A stretch of 23,813 bases of DNA, taken from contig BFEA01000369.1 of the NCBI GenBank assembly GCA_003427395.1, forward strand, positions 166,000-189,812. The letters run 5' to 3'. A program made the position numbers and the translations under genes. Below are positions 7,937 through 17,255 of the stretch, one piece after another. The stretch is from Chara braunii. Lineage: Eukaryota; Streptophyta; Charophyceae; Charales; Characeae. The notes beneath the pieces are model-generated. The model was given only the letters and a program-made list of their open reading frames with translations, did no database searches and was not told where the DNA came from. Position 1 is the first letter of the stretch, and the number at the start of each line of letters is the position of its first letter.

Positions 7937-8690
7937 TGCTTTGATCAATCCTCACACTTGGTGAAGTACTGGTTCTTTCCTTGTTGTCTCCGTGACTCAC
8001 ATGTGTGTTTGCTGTAGTTCTCATTGTCAAATTCAGTCTTTCTCACACTTGGTGGTGTGCCGGTTCTTTTCTTGTTGTCTTAGTGACTCACATGCGTGTT
8101 TGATGTAGCTGCCATTGTCAAATTCAGTTTTTCTCACACTTGGTGGTGTGCCGGTTCTTTCCTTGTTGTCTCCGTGACTCACATGTGTGTTTGCTGTAGT
8201 TGCACTTGTCAAATTCAGTCTCTCTCACACTTGGTGATGTGCCGGTTCTTTTCTTGTTGTCTCCGTGACTCACACGTGTGTTTGTTGTAGTTGCACTTGT
8301 CAAATTCAGTCTTTCTCACACGTGGTGGTGTGCCGGTTCTTTCCTTGTTGTCTCCGTGACCCACATGTGTGCTTGTTGTAGTTGCACTTGTCAAATTCAG
8401 TCTTTCTCACACTTGGTGGTGTGCCGGTTTTTTCCTTCTTGTCTCCGTGAGCCACATGTGTGTTTGCTGAAGTTGCACTTGTCAAATCCAGTCTTTCTCA
8501 CACTTGGTGATGTGCCGGTCCTTTCCTTGTTGTCTCCGTGACTCACATGTGTGTTTGTTGTAGTTGCACTTGTCAAATTCAGTCTTTCTCACACTTGGTG
8601 ATGTGTCGTTTCCTTCTTTGTTGTCTCCGTGACTCACATGTGTGTTTGCTGAAGTTGCACTTGTCAAATTCGGTCTTTCCCATGGCCCTA
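7937..8690. repeat. 91-bp satellite array, eight or more units
   Basis: The phrase GTG(C/T)CGG lies at 8057, 8148, 8239, 8330, 8421, 8512 and 8603, each step exactly 91 bp. Units share TCTTTCTCACACTTGGTG, CTTGTTGTCTCCGTGACTCA and TTGCACTTGTCAAATTCAGT. No indels are visible in the regular part, and both edges are degenerate. Because 91 is not a multiple of three, the frames that cross it are not coding. Confidence 0.93.
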
Positions 8691-8962
8691 GTATGTGTGT
8701 GTTGTCCGTTTGCTTGACCAAGATCAGTCTGCCCTTACTTGCTGATATACCGGTTCTCCCCCCCCCCCGCCTTTTGTGCTCTGATTGGAATACCGCATGC
8801 TTTCACCCCCCCATGTTCTATTCGAACGTGGTAATTGGGAAGTAGGTAGGATACTGTTTTTCAGTTGTTTCAACCATTGCCGTTGATTCTACTGCTGATA
8901 GTTGTAGGACAATAGTTGCTGCTAAAGTCTGGTCAGTCCAGACTGTTGCTACTACAGGAAAA
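8691..8962. other. Degenerate end of Y1
   Basis: Contains a decayed repeat phrase (ATACCGGTTC at about 8747), a run of ten C, and non-repetitive AT-rich sequence ending in GCTACTACAGG (to 8962). GCTACTACAGG also ends Y2 (about 20243-20253) directly before X, so this marks the Y/X junction. No gene seen. Confidence 0.6.
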
Positions 8963-9565
8963 GAATAAGTGGCCAACCGTCGGTACAAGACCGCCCCGAG
9001 AACCGCAAACGGGCCAATATGACCCGGGAGCGCGTAAATGGCAACCCTGTCAAAGCAGGTGTATGAGGCCTGAGACTTCTCCGACCTCATATCCCAGGCA
9101 TAAACAGATGGCCTGCAGACCCAGCAGGCCGTCGAAGTCCGTTTTTCTGAAAAATAAAAAAACAGACTTCCCCGAACTGTTCGCCTTGGGGCCGGACGAC
9201 GCCCAAAACAAGTCAGTAAGACGAAACGACATCGGAATCAAACCAAACTTTGCAGGGGCCTTCCCTATGGTACAGTCAGAGGGCCCATCAAGTTTGGAGT
9301 GATTCTGAGGTCGGTTGGGGCAGAAAACACAGACCTGTGTTTTCCGGTCCTCCATACTTAGCCAAAAAAAACAAAAACGACAAAAATGCCGAAATCTGCA
9401 ATCTGCAAATTCTGCGAAATTTTATGTACATTGTGTCTGCTGCAAAACTGTGTTTTCTGCATATTGGCTGTAGGATTAATACTGTAGGACTGTGTTTTGT
9501 GTCCGGGATTAGGAGATATGCGGGAAGACAAACTCGGACACTTAGATTAGGGGACAAAGCCGACC
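8963..9565. other. Left part of an insertion between Y1 and X, no gene recognised
   Basis: This sequence has no counterpart between Y2 and XC. It includes two hairpins: GAAGTCCGTTTTT/AAAAACAGACTTC (9134-9170, one mismatch) and GAAAACACAG-AC-CTGTGTTTTC (9323-9344, ten perfect pairs). CTGTGTTTTC recurs near 9449. An open frame of 128 codons spans 8916-9302, crossing the junction; it lacks any motif I know and looks fortuitous. Confidence 0.5.
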
Positions 9566-10515
9566 ACCTCACACCTCCTTCTTCCTCCACCATCCTCTTC
9601 CCCCATCCACCATAGCGAGCCACCTCACACCTCCTTCCTCCTCCGTCTTCTTCAACCCGTCCACCATGGCCAACCACCTCACACCTTCTTCCTTCTCCAT
9701 CCTCTTCACCCGTCCGCCATAGCCAACCACCTTGCACCTCCTTCCTCCTCCACCTCCTTCACCCATCCACCATAGCCAAACACCTTGCACCTCCTTCCTC
9801 CTCCACCTCCTTCACCCATCCACCATAGTCGACCACCTTGCACCTTCTCCCTCCCCCACCCCCTTCACCCATCCACCATAGCCGCCCACCTTGCACCTTC
9901 TTCCTCCACCACCTCCTTCACCTATCCGCCATAGCCAATCACCTTGCACCTTCTTCTTCCTCCACCTCCTCCACCTATCCACCATGGCCAACCACCTCAC
10001 ACCTTCTCCCTTCTCCACCTCCTTCACCCATCCACCATAGCCGACCACCTTGCACCCCCTTCTTCCTCCACCTCCTTCACCCATCCACCATAGCCAAGCA
10101 CCTTGCACCTCCTTCCTCCTCCACCTCCTTCACCCATCCACCTTAGCCGACCACCTTGCACCTTCTCCCTCCTCCACCTCCTTCACCCATCCACCATAGC
10201 CACCCACCTTGCACCTTCTTCCTCCACCACCTCCTTCACCTATCTGCCATAGCCACCCACCTTGCACCTTCTTCCTCCGCCACCTCCTTCACCTATCCGC
10301 CATAGCCACCCACCTTGCACCTTCTTCTTCCTCCACCTCCTCCACCTATCCACCATAGCCGACACCTCCCCCACCTATCCACCATAGCCAACCACGCTGC
10401 ACCTTCTTCCTCCTCCACCTCCTTCACCCATTCGCCATAGCCAATCACCTTGCACCTCCTTCCTCCTCCACCTCCTTCACCCATCCACCATAGTCATCCA
10501 CCTTGCACCTCCTCC
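9566..10515. repeat. 53-bp pyrimidine-rich minisatellite, about 18 units
   Basis: The phrase CATCCACCATAGCC recurs with CAT at 9611, 9665, 9718, 9771, 9824 and 9877, giving steps of 53-54 bp, and continues to about 10515. Units read CACCTTGCACCTTCTTCC, TCCTCCACCTCCTTCACC, then the ATCCACCATAGCC phrase. Some units are shortened (about 10340-10400). The complementary strand is G-rich and yields long Gly/Arg/Trp open frames that merely reflect the repeat. Confidence 0.93.
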
Positions 10516-10642
10516 CTCCTTCGTCCTCTTCCGCCACTCGAAGGTCGAGAGCAAAGGGGCGTCAAGGAGCGCAGGGAACGTTAGGTAGGACGGTAGGACA
10601 AGCTAGGGAGTAAGGCTGATTAGGAATTAGAAGTCTCTTCCT

Positions 10643-10826
10643 CCTTCTCTCTCTCTTTCCCTCCCTCCCCCNNNNNNNNNNNNNNNNNNNNNNNNNNNNN
10701 NNNNNNNNNNNNNNNNNNNNNNNNNNNNNNNNNNNNNNNNNNNNNNNNNNNNNNNNNNNNNNNNNNNNNNNNNNNNNNNNNNNNNNNNNNNNNNNNNNNN
10801 NNNNNNNNNNNNNNNNNNNNNNNNNN

Positions 10827-10865
<39 letters not shown>
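10643..10865. repeat. TC microsatellite with a 155-base gap
   Basis: CT/TC repeats on both sides of N at 10672-10826. The gap lies inside the microsatellite, so the true length is unknown. Copy C has the same microsatellite at 20278-20461. Confidence 0.9.
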
Positions 10866-10866
<1 letters not shown>

Positions 10867-11542
10867 GAGCCTTGACCTTCACCTCTTCCCTCCCCCTCCT
10901 CTTCCTTCTTGACACATGACTAACCTTTTCCCCAACCCACTTGTTACGTTGCCAGGGAACGAACGGTGAAAGGAAATTTGTCCTTACTTGGTGGAGAAAG
11001 AGGGCAAGGGAAGGATTGTCGGTCCCTTGCGCCACCAAGAAGGAGAAAGGAAAACCCTTGAGAGTTTGGAAGTGGGAAAGTGAGAGTTTGGCACAAGGTC
11101 AGTTGACTCAACCATTTTCCCTGACTGCATGGCTAAGGAAAAGACATGGCTTGATTGTGGGAAGGGAAGGGGAAGTCCAAAGAACCAAGGAAAGGAAAGA
11201 AACTTAGGCTTGCGGAAAGGGCAATGTGTTGACCCCATTGGGGAATTGTATCGATCTTTGTTTTTGTGTGGGATTGCGCAGGTGAGTAGCTTGGGATGAC
11301 TCGAGCGGGATTGGGTGAGGGGTACACGGGCGAACAAGGGAGAGAGGAATGGACGGGAGGGCCTTGGGCCTACTGTAAACTCTAACGTGGGCGGGTTTTG
11401 GTATACGATGCTTTGAACAAGGGACCGGAAAGGGGGTGTGGCCTTGCATGATGGAAGTGTGTATTGATTCCTTGCATGCAATAAGGAAGTCCGGAAGGAC
11501 TAAGGGCAGACGACGAACTATATATGGGATGTGTGCAAAAAA

Positions 11543-11556
11543 TATATATATAGGGG
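11543..11556 (+). promoter_or_regulatory. TATATATATAGGGG, promoter-like element in X
   Basis: TATATATATA is followed directly by GGGG and then CTAGGGG. This could be a TATA box. It also resembles the plant RNA polymerase I start region, whose consensus is close to TATATA(A/G)GGGG. A second AT stretch (CTATATATGGG, about 11519) lies just upstream. Copy C lacks both, reading GAACTATGAAACCCGATGGG there, so the element is not universal in X. The apparent copy at 2568-2581 is part of the false duplicate. Confidence 0.35.
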
Positions 11557-12931
11557 CTAGGGGAGGGATGACGTAGCCGCACCCCGAAGATGCCATAGGG
11601 ATTGTTGTGCTTAGTGAAAGGGTGTGTGGCCCAAGGATGACGCTTGGCCTACACACAAAAGAAGAGAGATTCTCAATAAACCCCCCCTGGACTGCTTGTG
11701 TATTGGAAGGAGCAATTGCCTGACCACATCTGAAGTGAATCGAGAAAACGCTGCGAGTGACCGTAAAGCTACCATCTTGCGCGAAGGCGGAGCTACATCC
11801 CCAATGTCGAAGCCCTCTCGCAAACGGCCCATCCTCATCCGTCTCATAGCACTAGATGGGGTTGCCCCTGTGACGAACGACCCGCACCCTGAGCTTGAGC
11901 GTGGGCGGGTCGAGCCAAATGGGACCCGCAAAAAGGGTCGACTCAGGCTCAAAAGTCTAACACGGTACGACCCTACAAAAAATGGTGGAGGTGCTGGGTA
12001 TGGGTTAAATTGACCCATGCGATTCCGAGGGGGGCGCCCGACGCGTGACCGTGAACATAATTGAAGAGAAAGAAATAACACTTATGTTTTGTTCTTCCCT
12101 TTGAGAGAATCCGACTTGAGGGCGGCTGGGCGCATGGCATGGCCAGGCCTAGAGGTATAACATGCATGCTGCACCTTATTAGCTTACTCCTCGGTGAAGT
12201 AACTCTAGCCCCCCTTCCTCCGGTGCTAGTGTTCGCCAGTCCGGGACAGCCTCGGGCAAGTCGCAAGTCGACCCCTCCTCTTCGTGTGAAAGAGGGGTTC
12301 CGGTTACCTGGCAGGCGGTTGGTGCTTCGACTTTGACCGGGGTCCAATGAAAATCCCGCGATGGAGTGATCCGACCGATTGGGTGCTCTCCTCACTTTTT
12401 CTTCTGAGCCCAATGGGCTCATGCACTATACACTTGAAATGCTTGAAGGAACCAACATGAACACAACGGCTATCAATAAGAAACAATCCTACCCTATGAA
12501 AGGACAGACAATAGAAGATAAGGGGAATGAAGGGAGTTGCTAGACTCCAAGGAAAACTAGCTCACCTTTGAAGATGCTCACAAGAAGGAACCAACCACTG
12601 TGCATGGACAGTAAGGGGAGTGGCACACACAGTCCCGAGCGAAAACTGTGAGGCATGGGTAGGGGAAGCGCTGGGTGCACTAAAGGGAAAGACACTTGTT
12701 CTATATGTGTCCCACTTGGGGCTTGTGGATTGCATGAAAGGGGAATTGAGCGTCCTGCCACTTCGAAAGGAAAGGGTGGGTCTGCACCGGCTGGTGCGGG
12801 TTGCGAAATGTCGTTTCTTCGGGGTTCGTCGGGTTTCATGTGCAATGGTTATGCCACCGAGCTGCCGGACCGGAGTTTATCACGTGGTTGATTAGTAGCA
12901 TTCTCGTATGGGGGGTCCGAGCATTGGCTAA

Positions 12932-12951
12932 CACCTTGCCCGGGCAAGGTG
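12932..12951. repeat. Perfect 20-bp palindrome with CCCGGG centre
   Basis: CACCTTGCCCGGGCAAGGTG reads the same on both strands. In copy C the equivalent (about 22487-22503) is TCTTGCCCGGGCGGGTG, which keeps the CCCGGG core but loses most of the arms. Confidence 0.9.
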
Positions 12952-12994
12952 CGAAACGTCTCCTCAGGTGAGGCATTAGCCTGGGCAAGATGCA

Positions 12995-13018
12995 CCGTCA
13001 AGATCGACATCTTGACGG
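12995..13018. repeat. CCGTCAAGAT hairpin at the start of Y2
   Basis: CCGTCAAGAT, loop CGAC, ATCTTGACGG: ten perfect pairs. In Y1 (1391-1414) the arms differ by one mismatch (ATATTGACGG). Confidence 0.9.
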
Positions 13019-13032
13019 CCAAGAAAATTAGC

Positions 13033-13056
13033 ACCACTAGTGCAAGCACTAGTGGT
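13033..13056. repeat. ACCACTAGTGC hairpin
   Basis: ACCACTAGTGC, two-base spacer AA, GCACTAGTGGT: eleven perfect pairs. Related cassettes occur at 1429-1452, about 4606-4630 and about 14293-14315, each preceded by ATTAGC and following a CACCGTC cassette. Confidence 0.9.
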
Positions 13057-13631
13057 AGCAAACGGGAAGGCCAAAAGGAAAAGGAAAAGTAAAGGAACTT
13101 GAAGCAAGAGGCATAGGAGCAATCCGAAAAAGCTCGGATCAGCCTTCCTCAAGAAAATGGAGTCAAAAGAGACCCCATGTGAAAAATAGGTCTCCGAGAG
13201 AAAATCGGAGTAAGAGGGATCACTGTGGGAGGAAAATAGGAGTAAAAGAAAGCTCCCATGGGCATGAGAGGGTCATTATTGCAGTCCGAGATAAAACAGA
13301 CTGCACCTTGGGCATAAGAAGGGTCAAAACTAAGAGGAAGAGGCTAGAAAACGACCTTAACGGCCACTTGACACTTGGTATGCTAGGGAAAAGAGAGAAA
13401 AAGAAAAGAAAATGTAGGAGAATAAGATAAAAAGAGTGAGAGGGAGTGAGTGAGTTGGCCGTCAGTAGGGACTGCCACAAGTAGGGACTGTCAGGTCCCT
13501 ACTGTCCAAGAAAGGAGGAAAAATAAAAGAAAAAGAAAAGAGGAAAGAAAAGAAAAGAGAAATAGACTCTAACGGTAAAAAACGGTCACTTGGGGAGATA
13601 CATCCATGACCAGATTCATTCTAAAAATTGA

Positions 13632-13705
13632 CGGTTGTAATGGACTTTAAATTTTCTTTGATTTTTGCATATAAAATCAAAGAAAATCAAGGCCCCATGC
13701 AACCG
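13632..13705. repeat. Foldback homologous to 3922-3994
   Basis: Inner arms of 15 bp (13651-13665 and 13673-13687) around a 7-base loop. Outer arms CGGTTGTAATGG and CCATGCAACCG lie at 13632 and 13695. The loop sequence differs from Y1 while the stem is kept. Confidence 0.75.
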
Positions 13706-13982
13706 AAATAAAATGGATTACATGGGGAAGGAGAAACACATGTTTTAGGTGCATCCGGAGTCAATATTGAGCCCGGATGCACTTAGAAATTTAACGCTTC
13801 ATTTTCTTTTAGCATGGGGTACCTTGTGGGGCTGTGGGACTAGAAAAATGGCCATGACTGCAGTCCGAGAAATAACAGACTGCATGGGGATGCCTAGGCT
13901 AAGGGAAAATGAGCCACGACAAGCCCGAGAGGCTAGAAAAGAGCAATTTCGGTAGGGGGCAAGTGGAGACGGTAAACGGCAA

Positions 13983-14003
13983 CCGTGAGATGAGATCTCA
14001 CGG
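13983..14003. repeat. CCGTGAGAT dyad in Y2
   Basis: CCGTGAGAT-GAG-ATCTCACGG, identical to 4272-4292. Confidence 0.85.
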
Positions 14004-14735
14004 CCTAGAAAAATTAGCACACATGTAGAGATGATGGGACCACCAAGGGCAAGGGGGGCCCCAAAAACAAAAATAGGACACCATCCGGGATGTTGTCGGG
14101 GACCGAGTGGGTCCAAATAATAAAAGTCGGAAAACGGGACACCCGTCGGCGGGACAAGAAAATGGAACTAGTATGGAGGAAAGTGGCGGGAACTTGGGAT
14201 GTCCCAAGGGAACTATGAGCAACCACAAGGAATAATTGTGCAAGCAAACAACACCGTCGAGATCAAGGATCTAGACAGTGAGAAATATTAGCACCACTAG
14301 TGCAAGCACTAGTGGAGGCAAGTGGGAGAGTCACGGGGAGAAAAGAAAGAAAAATAATGATGTTAGGAGGGTTGCCCAGCAGTCCGAAATATCTCGGACT
14401 AGCTAGGCATGACAAAATAGAGCCTCGAGAGGCTCAACATGAGAAAAAGGTTGTCCTTAGAAAATCTGAGCAAAGAGGGCTCAAAATTGGACAAACGAAG
14501 ACAAAATGGAGCCTTCTAGGAGCATGGGGGTACCATTGTTGGAATCCGAGATATAACGGTCAAGTATCAGTTATGAACCTGGATTTGAATGAGGCCCTAA
14601 GGCCTAGAAAGAGGGTGCACAGCTGTTTGGCACTTATCACCCCTAAGGCCTAGAAAAGAAAGAAAAATGAGAAAACAATGAGGGAGAATGAAACAAAAAA
14701 GGAGAAAAGAGTGGAGGAGAGTGTGCCGGCCTATT

Positions 14736-14771
14736 GGGACCTGCACAGTAGGGACTGGCAGGTCCCAACTG
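14736..14771. repeat. Two overlapping, mutually exclusive hairpins
   Basis: GGGACCTGC (14736-14744) pairs perfectly with GCAGGTCCC (14758-14766). Alternatively CAGTAGGGAC (14746-14755) pairs with GTCCCAACTG (14762-14771) with one mismatch. The arms overlap, so only one can form at a time. Confidence 0.6.
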
Positions 14772-14927
14772 TGACCTCATCCCTCCTAGAATGAGGGAAG
14801 GCAATCCGGATTGCAGAGATATGACCCTTGGGGCCAAGGCCATATCTCAATAAAATCTGAATTAAAAAGAAGAAAATGAGAGAAAATGCAAAAGAGAAAT
14901 GACCGGTTTTCTTTTTGACCATGGATC

Positions 14928-14942
14928 TGAGATCAGATCTCA
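14928..14942. repeat. TGAGATC-A-GATCTCA dyad
   Basis: Seven paired bases around one central A, at the place where Y1 has the differently centred ATGGATCT dyad (5218-5240). Confidence 0.75.
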
Positions 14943-15162
14943 CGGTGGAGAGGAACTAGCCATTTTTTGTGGGCCAGCTCAAAACGACTAACTCCGGAAT
15001 GAGGTGGCAGCCCAAAATGGCAAAAAACAAAAGAGGGAAAGGAACAAAACTGTGCATTTGGCCCAAAAAGACAGCGGGATGCACCAAAAATTGAAAAAAG
15101 TGGACTTAGGGGCTCAAAATTGAACCAAGGGCTACTAGGGGGTGGCACGAAATATTGTTGGC

Positions 15163-15185
15163 CTTGGATCTCAGCCAGATCCAAG
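15163..15185. repeat. CTTGGATCT-CAGCC-AGATCCAAG dyad
   Basis: Nine perfect pairs with loop CAGCC, homologous to 5461-5479. Confidence 0.85.
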
Positions 15186-15370
15186 ACTGAAAATGTACCG
15201 CTGCATGGAAAAATATCTCGGCCTACCAAAAAGGGGGTACAAACTGAAAAAATTGAGAAAAAGGCTCACTAGGTCTTTTTCTCTCAAGTAAAATTGCCCC
15301 TTGGGCATTAGGACCCAAGGGGGCAGCATTTGTGAGGTGAAAATGAGGCCGAAGTAGGCCAAGAGGCAAT

Positions 15371-15396
15371 CCGAGTTGGTACCAACCACTCGGACT
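15371..15396. repeat. Nested palindrome centred on GTTGGTACCAAC in Y2
   Basis: Core 15375-15386 with outer arms TCCGAG and CTCGGA, homologous to 5661-5693. Confidence 0.85.
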
Positions 15397-15965
15397 GCAT
15401 GTACTTGGCCAAAAAGAGGCCCGGGTACCTCCGGAAGCGCCTAGTAGTGAAATTTTGCCTTGGGGGTACCTCGGTTCACCTCAAGGCACATGGGGAGGCT
15501 CATGGACTGACCGGACTGCTGGTTTCAGCCTACATAAGCTGGCAATTCAGTCCACCACTTTCACAATTGCATGAGGAGTGCCCATGCTGCCCAAGTGAGT
15601 TCATAGGAGCACACTTTCACTTGGAGAGAGGAAAGGGGAACCCATGCCAGCTTAGGAGCTTGGTGGAGGCCATGAGCTTGGGAGAGGAGCTCTAGAGACT
15701 AGTGGTAGTGAGGCTGGCCCTAGGGAGGTGATCCGCCATAGCCCCTGGGTGTGAGGAAGAGAGAGAGGCTAGAGGGAGTCTCACTAGCCCTCCTAGAGGG
15801 GAGGACTCCATAGCTTTGGTGATTGGAGTTTGTGATAACTTGGGAGAGAGTGAGAAGGAGAGGAGAGAGGCTTGAAGAAGAAGGAGGTCATAGCCAATAA
15901 GGTACTTTGTGCAAGGAGGAGGAACCTCATCAAGATTGAGACTCCATCTCCAAGACATTAACAAG

Positions 15966-15971
15966 GTGAGT
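15966..15971 (+). promoter_or_regulatory. Splice-donor-like GTGAGT in Y2
   Basis: AAG/GTGAGTGGAAGG just before the pyrimidine tract, matching 6258-6263 in position and sequence. Functional status unknown. Confidence 0.3.
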
Positions 15972-15986
15972 GGAAGGAAGAGGATG

Positions 15987-16025
15987 CTTCTTCTTCTTCC
16001 TCTTCTTTCTTTTCTTTTTTTTCCT

Positions 16026-16115
<90 letters not shown>

Positions 16116-16147
16116 NTTTTTCTTCTGCTTCTTCTTCTTTTTCTTCT

Positions 16148-16182
<35 letters not shown>

Positions 16183-16290
16183 GTCTTCTTCTTCTTCTTC
16201 TTCATCTTCTTCCTCTTCTCCTTCTTCATCTCCCTCCTCTTCTCCTTCTTCTTCTTCCTCTTCCTCTTCTTCTTCGTCTTTTTCATCCTC
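15987..16290. repeat. Poly-T and TTC microsatellite with a contig join
   Basis: TTC/CTT repeats, then about 85 T residues interrupted by one N (16116), then TTC/TTCC repeats. The N inside a homopolymer means the T-run length is not reliable. Corresponds to 6285-6512. Confidence 0.93.
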
Positions 16291-16339
16291 TTCTTCCTAT
16301 TGGGCTACTCAAACTCTTGTTTTTCACTCATACACTAAT

Positions 16340-17190
16340 ACGGGATGCTCCGATTCTTTCATGGATGATCTCATGCTCATTACTTGTGATTTGGACTAGT
16401 GTAGATCTTGATTTTCACTCACATGCTAGTAGGAGATCCTCTGATTCTTCCATGGATGATCTCTTGCTCAAATCTTGTGATATAGCCTAGTGTAACTCTT
16501 GCATTTCACTCACACACTAGTAGGAGATGTTCCGATTCTTCAATGAATGATCTCATGCTCATTACTTGTGATTTAGACTAGTGTAGGTCTTGCTTTTCAC
16601 TCACATGCTAGTAGAAGATGCTCTGATTCTTTCATGGATGATCTCATGCTCATTACTTGTCATTTGGACTAGTATGGATCTTGTTTTTCACTCACATGCT
16701 AGTAGGAGATCCTCCGATTCTTCCATGGATGATCTCTTGCTCAAATCTTGTGATATAGCCTAGTGTAACTCTTGCATTTCACTCACACGCTAGTAGGAGA
16801 TGTTCTGATTCTTCTATGAATGATCTCATGCTCATTACTTGTGATTTGGGTTTAGTGTAGATCTTGTTTTTCACTCACATGTTAGTAGGGGATCCTTCGA
16901 TTCTCCCATGGATAATCTCTTGCTCAAATCTTATGATATAGCCTAGCGTAACTCTTGCATTTCACTCACAGTTTAGTAGGGGATGCTCCGATTCCTCTAT
17001 GGATGATCTCATGCTCATTACTTGTGATTTCGGCTACTTCAACACTTGCTTTTCACTCCCATGCTAGTAGGTGAGGTTCCGATTCTTCAAGGGATGATCT
17101 CATGCTCAATACTTGTGATTTGTCCTAATGAAAGTTTTGATTTTCACCCATATGCTAGCAGGGAATACTCCAAATTTTTCATAAGTGATT
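16340..17190. repeat. 91-bp satellite array, about ten units, two to three subtypes
   Basis: The anchor GATCTC(A/T)TGCTCA, or its decayed form, lies at 16367, 16458, 16549, 16640, 16731, 16822, 16914, 17005, 17096 and 17187. All steps are 91 bp except one of 92. One subtype reads CTTGCTCAAATCTTGTGATA (16458, 16731, 16914), the other CATGCTCATTACTTGTGATTT. The second class splits into ATGGATGATC and ATGAATGATC forms. The order suggests a three-monomer (273-bp) higher-order repeat. Confidence 0.92.
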
Positions 17191-17255
17191 TTCTGCTCAA
17201 GACTTGTGTCTTGGGACTAGTCTAGCTTACGCCTTCCACTCACATGGTAGACAAT

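Larger units (their letters stand above)
10617..12981. repeat. Unit X, copy B
   Basis: Aligns in order with 20255-22532 (copy C) at roughly three-quarters to four-fifths identity by eye. Shared landmarks: GATTAGGA(A)TTAGAA, a TC microsatellite, ACTTGGTGGAGA, CCCTTG(C/T)GCCACCAAGAAGG, CGTATTGG-type then AAGGAGCAATTGC, GGGGGCGCCCGACGC, GGTTACCTGGCAGGCGGTTGG, TGAAAATCCCGCG and CTAGACTCCAAGGAAAACTAG. Small open frames are not maintained between B and C. The right edge is sharp: both copies share TTAGCCTG, after which B continues into Y2 and C into an LTR. X could be a long terminal repeat or a macrosatellite module; a tRNA primer site is not seen after it. Confidence 0.75.
12984..15986. repeat. 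Unit Y, second copy, palindrome-rich body
   Basis: This copy has no artefact and is the best reference for Y. In order it holds: CCGTCAAGAT dyad (12995-13018), ACCACTAGTGC dyad (13033-13056), GCAGTCCGAG dyad (about 13275-13299), GTAGGGACTG hairpin (about 13466), foldback (13632-13705), another GCAGTCCGAG dyad (13858-13884), CCGTGAGAT dyad (13983-14003), the second ACCACTAGTGC cassette (about 14293-14315), AGTCCGA...TCGGACT (14380-14402), nested hairpins at 14736-14771, TGAGATC dyad (14928-14942), CTTGGATCT dyad (15163-15185) and GTTGGTACCAAC (15375-15386). No long reading frame with a known domain is present. Confidence 0.75.

Noticed and set aside
7937-8690. CRISPR-like regular repeat array
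   Set aside because: The whole 91-bp unit is repeated with no variable spacers, and the setting is eukaryotic; it is a tandem satellite.
8949-8985. CACTA-type transposon terminal repeat
   Set aside because: Only TACTACAGGAAAAG resembles such an end. The expected CACTA start, sub-terminal repeats and matching inverted end near 10600 are not seen.
9838-10146. Pro/Ser-rich 102-codon frame and Gly/Trp-rich minus-strand frames
   Set aside because: They are readings of the 53-bp minisatellite; 53 is not a multiple of three, so frames shift from unit to unit.
11624-12013. 129-codon open frame in X (and its copy at 2649-3038)
   Set aside because: Copy C of X has indels that are not multiples of three in this stretch and does not keep the frame. 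The second copy at 2649 is an assembly duplicate and so gives no independent support. No known domain.
12300-12340. Start of 18S rRNA (TACCTGGTTGATCC-like) in X
   Set aside because: The sequence is TACCTGGCAGGCGGTTGG; similarity stops after seven bases and nothing downstream resembles 18S.
10617-12981. X as a definite LTR
   Set aside because: It occurs as direct repeats around Y2, as LTRs would, but does not end in CA and is not followed by a recognisable tRNA primer site, so I left it as a repeat unit of unknown type.
15909-16490. Poly-Leu/poly-Phe frame of 193 codons
   Set aside because: It is a reading of poly-T and TTC repeats across a contig join (N at 16116).
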